Origin: Roseobacter fucihabitans
GTDB taxonomy: Bacteria; Pseudomonadota; Alphaproteobacteria; Rhodobacterales; Rhodobacteraceae
Direction: 5' to 3'
DNA: 64,000 nucleotides
Assembly (NCBI RefSeq): GCF_014337925.2
Contig: NZ_CP143423.1
Coordinates: 2,510,501 to 2,574,500 of the forward strand
The position numbers and the translations under genes are program-made. The notes under the pieces are model-generated. The model saw only the letters and a list, made by a program, of their open reading frames with translations. It was not told the DNA's origin and made no database searches. Shown here in pieces: positions 54,834 through 63,677 of this stretch. The first letter of the stretch is position 1. Every line of letters starts with the position of its first letter.

Positions 54834-55439
54834 ATGTTCTACCGCCCTCAGGATGGCCACGGTCTGCCTCATAATCCGTTCAATGCCATTGTGACGCCGC
54901 GCCCCATCGGTTGGATTTCAACCCGCAACGCCCAGGGGCAGAACAATCTGGCACCCTATTCCTTTTTCAACGGTGTCTCCTATACGCCGCCACAAGTGAT
55001 GTTCGCCTCCACCAGCCACAAAAGCGATCAAGGCGATACCAAGGACTCGGTGGCCAATATACGTGAAACCGGCGTGTTCTGCGTGAACATCGTCGAATAC
55101 GCAATGCGCGATGCGATGAATGCCTCTTCGGAAATGCTTCCCAAGGAGGTCGATGAATTCGCCGCCGCAGGCCTGACAGCTCAAGCCTGCAACCAGATCG
55201 ATTGCGCGCGTGTCGCCAATGCGCCCGCCGCGCTGGAATGTCGGATGACGCAGGTTGTCGCCATTGAAGGGGAGAACAACTTCGTGGTCTTCGGTGAGGT
55301 CATCGGTGTGCATATCCGCGATGACACCTTGGTAGAGGGCCGCTTTGATGTCACGAGTTTCCAACCGCTGAGCAGATTGGGTTACCGCGATTACACGCGC
55401 GTGACGGAGGTTTTCGAACTCGCGCGCCCGGACGATTGA
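54834..55439 (+). CDS. flavin reductase family protein
   Basis: 201 residues, FMN-binding split-barrel of the flavin-reductase-like group. It starts MFYRPQDGHGLPHNPFNAIV, has PRPIGWISTRNAQGQNNLAP (flavin contact), SFFNGVSYTPPQVMFAS and FCVNIVEYAMRDAMNASS. Members reduce FMN with NAD(P)H for partner monooxygenases or act alone; no partner is adjacent. AGGAGATTGCA precedes the ATG. Confidence 0.9.
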   Translation: MFYRPQDGHGLPHNPFNAIVTPRPIGWISTRNAQGQNNLAPYSFFNGVSYTPPQVMFASTSHKSDQGDTKDSVANIRETGVFCVNIVEYAMRDAMNASSEMLPKEVDEFAAAGLTAQACNQIDCARVANAPAALECRMTQVVAIEGENNFVVFGEVIGVHIRDDTLVEGRFDVTSFQPLSRLGYRDYTRVTEVFELARPDD

Positions 55440-55662
55440 AAGCCGCCCACGATCGCAGCGGCACAAGATTTTCAGACGGGTATATCGCCTACATCAAGAA
55501 TGCCTGAGCAACCGCATATGATGGCACTATGGACCAAACATCCGCGTAAATATTCCCACACGCCCCACGGCCAACACCGCAACATTCAGTGCACCGCGCG
55601 GGACGGTCATTCGGGACGGTGGGCGGGGCGCCTTGGCTAAGGGCCAACAGCGCCGCTCACTG

Positions 55663-57291
55663 TCAGTGCCCGCCTAAAATACCTGTGCGCACTTGGTAGT
55701 TGACGGCCAATTCATACTCAGGATCATCGTCACTATCCACCATCAGATGGCCCGCCTTGGTCAAGAGGCGATGACAATCCCGGCTCAAATGGCGCAGCTG
55801 CAACCGCTTGCCAACGCTTTCATATTTACCGGCCACAGCCTCAATCGCCTGCAAGGCGGATTGATCCACAACGCGGCTGTCGGCGAAATCCACGATCACC
55901 TCAACTGGGTCGCCATTCACATCAAAAAGCTCTGAAAACCCCTCGGATGATCCAAAGAACAATGGCCCCTGAATCTGATAAACACGCGCGCCTTCCGGTG
56001 TCGTATAGGTCTTAGAATAAATCCGCCGCGCGTTGTTCCAGGCATAGGCCAATGCGCTGACGATCACACCAACCACGACGGCGACCGCAAGGTCCTCGTA
56101 AACCGTCACGACTGTCACGAGCAGGATCACGAACGCGTCCGTCAGCGGCACCTTGCGCAGGATCGTCAGGCTGTTCCAGGCGAATGTCCCGATCACCACC
56201 ATGAACATAACCCCCACCAAAGCGGCCAGCGGGATCAGCTCGATAATCGAGGATCCAACAAGAATGAACAGCAATAAAAACACCGCCGCCGCGATCCCGG
56301 CAACACGCGTGCGCCCGCCGGATTTCACGTTGATCATGGATTGGCCGATCATCGCACAACCGCCCATCCCGCCAAAGAAACCCGTGACGGTATTAGCGAT
56401 GCCCTGGGCGATGCACTCCTGTGATGCGCCGCCGCGCTTATTGGTCATATCACCCACCAGATTGAGCGTGAGCAGGCTTTCAATCAAGCCAATCGCCGCC
56501 AGTATCACCGCATAGGGCAGGATGATCTCAATGGTCTCCCAATTGAGCGCCACCATTGGAATATGCAAACTTGGCAAGCCCCCCTGAATGGAGGCAAGAT
56601 CACCAACCCGCGGCACATCCAGACCAAAACCGATCACCACGGCGGCCACGATTCCGATCCCGGCCAGCGGTGCGGGGATGGCACGCGTGATCCGCGGCAT
56701 GACCCAGATGATCGCCATCGTCGCGCCCACCAGCGCCAACATCAGATAAAGCGGCATCCCGGACAACCATTCGCCGCCCGACATCCCGTGACCTGTATTC
56801 ACAATCGTGCCCGGCACTTTGAACTGGCTCATCTGTGCAAGAAAAATGACGATCGCCAGCCCGTTCACAAAGCCCAACATCACCGGATGCGGTACCAATC
56901 GGATGAATTTCCCCCATTGCATGACCCCCGCGATCATCTGCAAGATTCCCATCAAAACGACAGTCGCAAAAAGATATTCAACGCCGTGCTGCGCCACCAG
57001 CGCCACCATGACCACGGCCAAGGCACCGGTCGCACCGGAAATCATGCCCGGACGCCCCCCGATCAGCGCGGTAATCAACCCCACGATAAAGGCGGCATAA
57101 AGCCCCACCAGCGGGTTCACCCCGGCGACAAATGCAAAGGCCACGGCCTCAGGAACCAGTGCCAGCGCAACGGTCAGCCCCGACAAAAGCTCAATCCGCA
57201 GTCGCCCGATGGAAAACCCATCCTCGGGCATCCAGCGCAATTCAGTCATTTCAAGGTTCTTCGTGAAGCTGCGGAACGCTGTTCGCACCAT
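55663..57291 (-). CDS. SulP-family anion transporter with STAS domain
   Basis: About 542 residues of the SLC26/SulP family, moving sulfate, bicarbonate or related anions. Ten or more membrane spans begin at LSGLTVALALVPEAVAFAFV; GLYAAFIVGLITALIGGRPG and GFFGGMGGCAMIGQSMINVK are family motifs. The C-terminal STAS domain (from about residue 430) contains VEVIVDFADSRVVDQSALQA. The start at 57291 (MVRTAFRS, with AGGATAACTGG upstream) is preferred; 57249 (MTELRWMPEDG) is the alternative. Cyanobacterial BicA-like bicarbonate uptake is possible; the substrate cannot be told from sequence. Confidence 0.9.
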   Translation of the reverse strand: MVRTAFRSFTKNLEMTELRWMPEDGFSIGRLRIELLSGLTVALALVPEAVAFAFVAGVNPLVGLYAAFIVGLITALIGGRPGMISGATGALAVVMVALVAQHGVEYLFATVVLMGILQMIAGVMQWGKFIRLVPHPVMLGFVNGLAIVIFLAQMSQFKVPGTIVNTGHGMSGGEWLSGMPLYLMLALVGATMAIIWVMPRITRAIPAPLAGIGIVAAVVIGFGLDVPRVGDLASIQGGLPSLHIPMVALNWETIEIILPYAVILAAIGLIESLLTLNLVGDMTNKRGGASQECIAQGIANTVTGFFGGMGGCAMIGQSMINVKSGGRTRVAGIAAAVFLLLFILVGSSIIELIPLAALVGVMFMVVIGTFAWNSLTILRKVPLTDAFVILLVTVVTVYEDLAVAVVVGVIVSALAYAWNNARRIYSKTYTTPEGARVYQIQGPLFFGSSEGFSELFDVNGDPVEVIVDFADSRVVDQSALQAIEAVAGKYESVGKRLQLRHLSRDCHRLLTKAGHLMVDSDDDPEYELAVNYQVRTGILGGH

Positions 57292-57575
57292 GCCAGTTAT
57301 CCTAAATTCTGTTCCGGAAGGGGAGCCAGCCACAGCCAGGCCCGGTTGCGCGCTGCCTAGACGGTTTTGCGCAAAATGAAAACCCCAAGCCCAGGATCCC
57401 CTATCTTGGTGAAGATTTGATGAAATCCACCTCGGTTTGGCAGAACGCGCCACTGCGCTGCATAAACCCATGCAACTTAAACGGACCCGTAACCCCTGCA
57501 AATAACGCCAAACCACTTGATCTTCCGGCATAATCTGGCCACGATCACGCACAGATAAAACCAATGGAGCCCCTC

Positions 57576-58451
57576 ATGACCTCACCTAAAATCGCCGTGA
57601 TTGGCGGCTCCGGAATCTATGATATCGACGGTTTGGAAAACGCCGCCTGGAACACGGTCGACACACCCTGGGGCGCGCCCTCCGATGCGATTTTGACGGG
57701 ATCGCTGGACGGCACTGAAATGGCCTTCCTGCCACGCCATGGCAGGGGTCACATCCACAGCCCCACCACCGTCCCCTACCGCGCCAATATCGACGCGCTG
57801 AAACGGATCGGGTGCACGGATTTGATATCGGTTTCCGCCTGCGGATCGTTTCGCGAAGACATGGCACCGGGTGATTTTGTGATTGTGGATCAATTCATTG
57901 ACCGCACCATCGCGCGCGAAAAATCCTTTTTCGGGACGGGTTGCGTGGCGCATGTTTCAGTGGCGCACCCGACATGCCCCCGCTTGTCTGATGCCTGCGA
58001 AACAGCGGCCCGCGCAAGTGGGATCACCGTGCATAAGGGCGGCACGTATCTCGCCATGGAAGGCCCGCAGTTCTCAACGCTGGCGGAATCCAAAATGTAC
58101 CGTGAAAGCTGGGGCGCGGATGTGATCGGGATGACCAATATGCCCGAAGCAAAACTCGCGCGCGAGGCAGAGCTTTGCTATGCTTCCGTCGCCATGATCA
58201 CTGATTATGACAGCTGGCATCCCGATCATGGCGAGGTTGATGTGACCCAGATCATCGCAACTCTGATGGGCAATGCCGAAAAGGGCCGCGATCTGGTGCG
58301 CCGTCTTCCCGCGCTCCTCGGCGCGGACCGCACGCCCTGCCCGCATGGCTGTGACCGGGCGCTCGACCACGCGATCCTGACCGCACCAGAGGCCCGTGAT
58401 CCGGCGCTTGTGGCAAAATTAGACGCCGTCGCGGGACGCATATTGGCGTAG
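57576..58451 (+). CDS. mtnP: S-methyl-5'-thioadenosine phosphorylase
   Basis: 291 residues; cleaves methylthioadenosine to adenine and methylthioribose-1-phosphate, salvaging methionine and removing the polyamine by-product. The purine-nucleoside-phosphorylase fold shows IAVIGGSGIYDID, FLPRHGRGHIHSPTTVPYRA, SACGSFRED, YLAMEGPQFSTLAESKMYR and IGMTNMPEAKLAREAELCYA. The ATG at 57576 follows GGAGCCCCTC. Adenine released here can be recycled by Apt (60098), encoded nearby on the same strand. Confidence 0.95.
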   Translation: MTSPKIAVIGGSGIYDIDGLENAAWNTVDTPWGAPSDAILTGSLDGTEMAFLPRHGRGHIHSPTTVPYRANIDALKRIGCTDLISVSACGSFREDMAPGDFVIVDQFIDRTIAREKSFFGTGCVAHVSVAHPTCPRLSDACETAARASGITVHKGGTYLAMEGPQFSTLAESKMYRESWGADVIGMTNMPEAKLAREAELCYASVAMITDYDSWHPDHGEVDVTQIIATLMGNAEKGRDLVRRLPALLGADRTPCPHGCDRALDHAILTAPEARDPALVAKLDAVAGRILA

Positions 58452-58495
58452 GGTTTTGAAACCCCACGCCTGCTACTCATTACATTCATACCGGT

Positions 58496-59188
58496 TCAAT
58501 TGATCTCAACGATATTCCAATCCACTTTCATCCGCGTAAACGCGTCCGCGCCGATAATATCGCGCACGGTCTTGGGTTGCGGACATTGCGTGCAAGATGA
58601 CGGATCAATCATCAGCGGATTGGCAAAGCGCACCCATTTGGACACGTTTTCGCCGCCATGCACCTCATAGATCGAATCCACCACAAAGGGCGTCAGCGAG
58701 ATATTGGCGGCCATGGCCACCACCGTTTGCAGGCAAGCCGGGTTCATCGGTGCATTAACGGCCGGGCGGTGCGTTTTGGAATAGCTCCAGTCTTTCTGGG
58801 GCGAATCAACCTTGGCCAGACCAATGATTTTCTCGCCAACCCAGCCACCGACCGAATCCATGGTCTTATTCACGCCAGCGCCCCAGATGTTGGAGGCTGA
58901 CAATTTCGCCTCCACCGGCGCGACCGTCGCATAGGTCTGCAAGGAACAGATCTTGCTTTCGACGAAATCGTTGATGTCATGGTTGAACACATAAACATCG
59001 CCGGGAAGCGGATTGCTGACACGGGTGTCAGGAATGATCATCCGCGCATAGCCGATATCATCTTCATCCGCATCCAACACCAGCGTTTCGGCGATATTAA
59101 AGCCCAGCACGGCGGCAATCATGCCAGCGATGGTCCAGAATTTCAGATCGATCTTTTTGGATTTGACGGGTTTTTTGACCTCCTCCAT
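58496..59188 (-). CDS. membrane-anchored protein of unknown function
   Basis: About 230 residues. A short basic N-terminus (MEEVKKPVKSKKIDLKF) is followed by one membrane span (WTIAGMIAAVLGFNIAETLVL, about residues 18-38) and a periplasmic domain with several Cys (ESKICSLQTY, NPACLQT, SSCTQCPQPKTVRD). The family is not recognised. It lies 5 bp after the small Cys-rich peptide gene on the same strand, so they are probably co-transcribed. A TTG start 21 bases upstream is open but less likely. Confidence 0.7.
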   Translation of the reverse strand: MEEVKKPVKSKKIDLKFWTIAGMIAAVLGFNIAETLVLDADEDDIGYARMIIPDTRVSNPLPGDVYVFNHDINDFVESKICSLQTYATVAPVEAKLSASNIWGAGVNKTMDSVGGWVGEKIIGLAKVDSPQKDWSYSKTHRPAVNAPMNPACLQTVVAMAANISLTPFVVDSIYEVHGGENVSKWVRFANPLMIDPSSCTQCPQPKTVRDIIGADAFTRMKVDWNIVEIN

Positions 59189-59193
59189 GGCGG

Positions 59194-59310
59194 TCACTGT
59201 GGACAGCAAAGGTTGCTACCGCAATTGTAGTAACCTTGTGGACAGGCCGCATAAGCCGCGACGGATGAAACAAAAAAGGCAGCGAGTGCCAGAGCAACGA
59301 TGGCGCGCAT
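59194..59310 (-). CDS. secreted Cys-rich mini-protein
   Basis: 38 residues. A signal peptide (MRAIVALALAAFFVSSVAAYA) is followed by a mature part of about 17 residues, CPQGYYNCGSNLCCPQ, with four cysteines, enough for two disulfides. GGAGAG lies six bases before the ATG. I recall similar CP-GYYNCGSNLCC peptides in other roseobacters. It is too short for most gene callers. It is followed after five bases by the membrane-anchored, Cys-containing protein gene, a possible partner. Confidence 0.7.
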   Translation of the reverse strand: MRAIVALALAAFFVSSVAAYAACPQGYYNCGSNLCCPQ

Positions 59311-59463
59311 GATAATCTCTCCAAGTTGAATTAAATTTGAGCAGTGAAGAGATGATTCCACATATGCGGGAAAACGTCTGTGAAACACATCACATTGGGA
59401 ACGCCTTGATGTTTTATGTGCAATCTGAAACGAATGCAGGCGAGCCCAAAAAGGACGAACCCC

Positions 59464-60087
59464 ATGCCGCTTGACCTCTGGCTCACCTTCGTGGCCGCCT
59501 CCACTGCGCTGCTGTTGATCCCCGGACCGACGGTTCTGTTGGTGCTCAGCTATGCGCTCTCCAAGGGGCGTTGCGTTGCTGCGGCCTCCGCTGCGGGTGT
59601 CGCCTTTGGCGATCTTGTGGCCATGACCGCGTCCCTCGCCGGTCTGGGCGCGCTCGTTTTGGCCTCTGCTGCGCTGTTCACCGTGTTGAAATGGGCCGGT
59701 GCGCTCTATCTGATCTGGCTCGGAATCAAGCTGATCCGCTCGGCCCCCGGCACCGGGCTTGACGCCCCCAAACAACAGATCAACGCCCGCGGCGTTTTTC
59801 GCCACACCGCCGCCGTAACCGCGCTCAACCCCAAATCCATCGCGTTTTTTATCGCTTTTGTGCCGCAATTCCTGCGCCCGGATGCGCCGCTGCTGCCGCA
59901 ATTTGCCATCCTGATTGCGACTTTCGTTACCCTCGCCGCGCTCAACGCCATGGCCTATGCGCTCATGGCAGATCGCTTGCGCCGAATGATCGCACGCCCC
60001 GCAATTCTGTGCTGGATCACCCGCGCAGGGGGTGCCACATTGATCGCCATGGGCGTCTTGACCGCCACCCTGCGCCGCGCCAACTGA
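59464..60087 (+). CDS. LysE/RhtB-family amino-acid exporter
   Basis: 207 residues with six hydrophobic spans, starting [20 protein letters not shown]. Family motif [20 protein letters not shown] (GPxxLxxxxxxxxxG) and, in the middle, [19 protein letters not shown]. It exports amino acids such as threonine or homoserine by proton antiport; the substrate is unknown. AAGGACGAACCCC precedes the ATG. Its stop is ten bases before apt, which may be in the same operon. Confidence 0.92.
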   Translation: MPLDLWLTFVAASTALLLIPGPTVLLVLSYALSKGRCVAAASAAGVAFGDLVAMTASLAGLGALVLASAALFTVLKWAGALYLIWLGIKLIRSAPGTGLDAPKQQINARGVFRHTAAVTALNPKSIAFFIAFVPQFLRPDAPLLPQFAILIATFVTLAALNAMAYALMADRLRRMIARPAILCWITRAGGATLIAMGVLTATLRRAN

Positions 60088-60097
60088 GAGAGCCGAC

Positions 60098-60628
60098 ATG
60101 AAAACCGTTCAGGACTACATCCGCACCATCGTTGATTTTCCCCATGAGGGTATCATGTTTCGCGATGTCACCACGCTCTTTGCCGATCCACGCGGGTTTC
60201 GCATGGCAATCGATCAGATGTTGCACCCCTATGCCGGGCTGGAAATCGACAAGGTCGTCGGTCTGGAAGCCCGCGGCTTCATCCTCGGGGGGGCCATCGC
60301 GCATCAACTCTCGGTCGGTTTCGTGCCCATCCGCAAGAAGGGCAAACTGCCCGGTACCACCATCTCACAGGACTATACGCTGGAGTATGGCGAGGCGATC
60401 GTCGAAATCCACGATGATGCGATCCAGCCGGGCGAAAAAATCCTTGTCGTGGATGATCTGCTGGCCACGGGCGGCACGGCAGAAGCCGGGATCAAACTGA
60501 TCGAACGTTTGGGCGGTGAAATCATCTCCACCGCCTTCATCATCGACCTGCCCGACCTCGGAGGGCGCACCAAGCTGGAGGCTCTGGGCATGGAGGTCCA
60601 TGCGCTCTGCACATTCGAGGGCCTCTGA
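60098..60628 (+). CDS. apt: adenine phosphoribosyltransferase
   Basis: 176 residues; converts adenine plus PRPP to [23 protein letters not shown] is the N-terminal hood, [17 protein letters not shown] the flexible region, and [18 protein letters not shown] the PRPP-binding motif. Length is typical. It can take up adenine released by MtnP (57576). It is downstream of the exporter gene by ten bases. Confidence 0.96.
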   Translation: MKTVQDYIRTIVDFPHEGIMFRDVTTLFADPRGFRMAIDQMLHPYAGLEIDKVVGLEARGFILGGAIAHQLSVGFVPIRKKGKLPGTTISQDYTLEYGEAIVEIHDDAIQPGEKILVVDDLLATGGTAEAGIKLIERLGGEIISTAFIIDLPDLGGRTKLEALGMEVHALCTFEGL

Positions 60629-60643
60629 AACACGCGCCAATAC

Positions 60644-60662
60644 CAAATCCCGGAGGGATTTG
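60644..60662. repeat. short palindromic hairpin
   Basis: CAAATCCC and GGGATTTG pair perfectly around GGA, 15 bases after the apt stop. No T-run follows. Hairpins of the AAATCCC-GGGATTT kind are, from memory, common between genes in roseobacters. It lies between convergent apt and the FAD oxidase gene and may end transcription of one of them. Confidence 0.4.
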
Positions 60663-60689
60663 AAAAACATCGCGCGGCGCGTCAGCGCC

Positions 60690-62105
60690 TCATGTCTTGA
60701 AAAGCGCGCCTGGGTTCATGATGCCCACCGGGTCGAGCGCCGCCTTAACCGCGCGCATCGCCGAGAGTTTCGCCGGATCGCCATAGCGTTGCAAATCATC
60801 CACCTTCAGGCGTCCGATGCCGTGCTCCGCGCTCACCGAGCCGTCAAGATCATGCACCAGATCATGCACCACACGCTGAAGTGCTGCGCGTTTGTCGTTA
60901 TGCTGCGCGGCCGTTTCACCGGGAACCGGGAAGATATTGAAATGCAAATTCCCATCCCCCAAATGCCCAAAACAATTGATCCGAAACGCGCCGACCTCTG
61001 CAATCAATTGCCTCGCCCGCGTGATGAAACCCGCAATACATCCCAAGGGCAGCGACACATCACTGGAAATGATCGCCCCGATGCGCTTATTCGCCTCGGG
61101 GATATGCTCGCGCACGGACCAGAAATCCTTTGATTGCTGTGCGTTCTGCGCGATCAGACCATCCAGCGCCAGACCCTGTGCGCTGGCCTCTTCAAACACC
61201 CGTTCGAGCGCAGATGCCGGGTCCATCCCACTCACCAACCCCACCTCGATCAGCACGCACCATTCGGGCGGCGTCTCAAAGGGTTGGCGGACGTTGGGCA
61301 GCACCTCGCTCAAAAACCGCAGACCCTGTCCGTTGATCAACTCAAACCCGCTGACCATCTCACCGAGCTGGCCCCGCGCCAGCGCCAGAAGCGACAGCGC
61401 CGCCGCAGGCGAAGGCACCACAAAAAACGCCGTGCCCGATTGCGCCGGGCGCGGGCTCAGCTTCAGCGCCGCCGCCGTGATGATGCCAAGCGTGCCTTCC
61501 GAGCCGATCAGCAGATTGCGCAGATCATAGCCGGTATTATCCTTGCGCAGACGTTTCAGCCCATGCCAGATCTGCCCATCGGGCAAGACCGCCTCCACGC
61601 CCAGACACAGATCGCGCGCATTGCCATAGCGCAGCACCGCCGTGCCGCCAGCGTTTGTCGCAAGATTGCCCCCGATGCGCGCGGAGCCCTCAGAGGCCAG
61701 CGACAGAGGAAACAAGCGATCCACCTCCTCTGCGGCGCTCTGGATATCGGCCAGCACGCAACCCGCTTCGCAGATCAACACGTTTTCCTGCGCATAGATG
61801 TCGCGCAATGCATTTATCCGCTCCAGTGACAGGATCAGCGGCAAAGGCCCCTCCGGCGAAATCTGCCCGCCCACCAGACCGGTCCCACCGCCATAAGGGA
61901 TGATACCAACACGCGCATCCGCCGCGAGCGTCACGATGCGTGCGACCTCCTCGGTGGTTCTTGGACGCACCATCGGGCCTGCGCGCCCCTGCCAGCGTCC
62001 GCGCGGCTCTTCAAGGTGGCGCGGCTCTGTCTCGCTCAACGACCCTGCGGGCAGGTTTTGCGCAAGCAGGGCGGTGAAAGCGGCATCAGCGGAATTCAAA
62101 TTCAT
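60690..62105 (-). CDS. FAD-linked oxidase (GlcD / D-2-hydroxyglutarate dehydrogenase type)
   Basis: 471 residues. The FAD-binding PCMH domain has GIIPYGGGTGLVGGQ, EAGCVLADIQSAAEEVDRLF and GGNLATNAGGTAVLRYGNAR; the C-terminal domain has CFGHLGDGNLHFNIFPV (metal or substrate site) and SVSAEHGIGRLK. Members oxidise D-2-hydroxy acids (lactate, 2-hydroxyglutarate, glycolate as the GlcD subunit). Being a single gene without glcE/glcF, it is more like the self-contained dehydrogenases. No adjacent partner. Confidence 0.9.
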   Translation of the reverse strand: MNLNSADAAFTALLAQNLPAGSLSETEPRHLEEPRGRWQGRAGPMVRPRTTEEVARIVTLAADARVGIIPYGGGTGLVGGQISPEGPLPLILSLERINALRDIYAQENVLICEAGCVLADIQSAAEEVDRLFPLSLASEGSARIGGNLATNAGGTAVLRYGNARDLCLGVEAVLPDGQIWHGLKRLRKDNTGYDLRNLLIGSEGTLGIITAAALKLSPRPAQSGTAFFVVPSPAAALSLLALARGQLGEMVSGFELINGQGLRFLSEVLPNVRQPFETPPEWCVLIEVGLVSGMDPASALERVFEEASAQGLALDGLIAQNAQQSKDFWSVREHIPEANKRIGAIISSDVSLPLGCIAGFITRARQLIAEVGAFRINCFGHLGDGNLHFNIFPVPGETAAQHNDKRAALQRVVHDLVHDLDGSVSAEHGIGRLKVDDLQRYGDPAKLSAMRAVKAALDPVGIMNPGALFKT

Positions 62106-62143
62106 GCGTATTGATCCGATGCAGGGCGCGAGGATGCAAGCCC

Positions 62144-62959
62144 CTAAGGTTCAGTGAGCCACGCCGGGCGCAGCACCATGATGGTCGGGCGCCCCGGCAA
62201 ACGATCCAGCGATATATCCAGCGACGCCCCGCCGACCTCAACCACGGCAAACTCATCCGACATGCCCGCCAGAAATTCATCCAGCGCAAATTGCGAGAAC
62301 CAATGCATCGGAATCACTACAGAAGAACGAAGGCGTTTGAGGACCTGCGTCATCGTCGCCAGATCCAGCGTATATCCCCCATCCACCGGTGCCATGACCA
62401 CATCCAGCCGTCCAAGGGCCGCGTATTGCGCAACGTCCGGTTCGTGATGCAAATGGCCCAGATGACCAATGCACAGACCCGCCATTTCGAAAACAAATAT
62501 CGAGTTGCCCTTTTCCTCCACGCCGGAGAATTGCGATCTGATGTCGGTCGATACATTGCGCACCAGCACTTCGCCCAGATCAAGGTGATGCGTGATGCCT
62601 TCGCCAAAGGGGCCCCATCCGGGCAGCACATGCGGGATCGCCGGATCAGGATTGGCCGTCCAATGCGTGCCATGCGCGTGGTTCATCGTGACCACATCCG
62701 GGATCATCGGGGCGGATCCGGTGAAGCCGGTAAAATCCGTGACCATGTTCAACCCGCCGTGGCTGCGGATCAGGAAACTGGCATGGGAGATATAATGGAT
62801 GCGCACGGTTTCGGATGCGACCGGCCCCAAGCTCGCGGGCACGATATATTCCAGCCCCGGCGCGGTTTGAGCCAATGCGAGGCAATGGCTGGGCGTGCGT
62901 TCCTGTGCCGTCGCACCGGATGCGGCCAGAATGAAAAATAGAAAAACCCGTATCAGCAT
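62144..62959 (-). CDS. exported metallo-beta-lactamase-fold hydrolase
   Basis: 271 residues. A signal peptide (MLIRVFLFFILAASGATAQ) is followed by an MBL-like domain: RIHYISHASFLIRSHGGLNM, VTMNHAHGTHW in the place of the HxHxDH metal motif, GLCIGHLGHLHHEP and VVIPMHWFSQFALDEF. The metal motif is atypical (H-A-H-G-T-H), with Gly where Asp is usual, so activity is uncertain. It resembles the UlaG-like branch. The role is unknown. Monocistronic, 62 bp upstream of nothing obvious. Confidence 0.82.
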   Translation of the reverse strand: MLIRVFLFFILAASGATAQERTPSHCLALAQTAPGLEYIVPASLGPVASETVRIHYISHASFLIRSHGGLNMVTDFTGFTGSAPMIPDVVTMNHAHGTHWTANPDPAIPHVLPGWGPFGEGITHHLDLGEVLVRNVSTDIRSQFSGVEEKGNSIFVFEMAGLCIGHLGHLHHEPDVAQYAALGRLDVVMAPVDGGYTLDLATMTQVLKRLRSSVVIPMHWFSQFALDEFLAGMSDEFAVVEVGGASLDISLDRLPGRPTIMVLRPAWLTEP

Positions 62960-63092
62960 GTGGTCCCCTCCCTGCGCATAAAACTAGCGCGCCTGGGGGA
63001 ATTCCAAATAGCAATTATGCTCCATCTTGGCGGAAATTTAACGCCGGTGCCACATTTTCAGACGTTTAGGACCCGGTTCACGGCCCAGATAT

Positions 63093-63677
63093 CTAACCCG
63101 CGTCTGTCTTACCGCGCCGATCCCCGCGAATAGCGGCATAAAGCACATGCGTGCGCCAGCGCCCGTCGATCTGGAGATAGCTTTGCGCCACCCCCTCGTA
63201 TTTGAACCCTGAGGTTTCCAACAGCCCGCGCGATGCGGCGTTCTCTGGCAGGCACGCCGCTTCGATCCGGCTCAGGTCCAGTTGCGTGAATGCATGATGC
63301 ACAAGGGCGGTGATCGCTTCACGCATATATCCCTGGCGCGCGAAGGGCTGGCCCGTCCAATACCCCAACGTCCCCGATTGCGCAGGGCCACGTCGAATAT
63401 TGTCCAGCGTGATCGCCCCCATGAGCGATTGATCCTGTCGGCGGATCAGAAACAGCGGCATCGCCGTCCCCCCGGAGACCGAGCGTTGTGCCCAATAGAC
63501 CCGATTGGTGAAGGCCTTGCGGCTCAGATGATCCTTCGCCCAGGTCGGCTCCCAGGAGGTCAGATAGCCCTTGCTTTGCACGCGCAGCGACGTCCAGGGG
63601 CGAAAATCGGAATGGATGGGCGGGCGCAGGGTCATGCGCTCGGTTTCGATCCGCAGTTTGCGAAACCCCCGCAGCAT
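63093..63677 (-). CDS. GNAT N-acetyltransferase, RimJ-like
   Basis: 194 residues. LRIETERMTLRPPIHSDFRP is the N-terminal start of the RimI/RimJ acetyltransferase_3 group; GTLGYWTGQPFARQGYMREA binds acetyl-CoA, then RIEAACLPENAASRGLLETS and GFKYEGVAQSYLQIDGRWRT. RimJ-like enzymes acetylate ribosomal-protein or antibiotic amines; the target is unknown. Its ATG overlaps the stop of the M16 peptidase gene by one base (TGATG), so the two are translationally coupled. Confidence 0.9.
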   Translation of the reverse strand: MLRGFRKLRIETERMTLRPPIHSDFRPWTSLRVQSKGYLTSWEPTWAKDHLSRKAFTNRVYWAQRSVSGGTAMPLFLIRRQDQSLMGAITLDNIRRGPAQSGTLGYWTGQPFARQGYMREAITALVHHAFTQLDLSRIEAACLPENAASRGLLETSGFKYEGVAQSYLQIDGRWRTHVLYAAIRGDRRGKTDAG

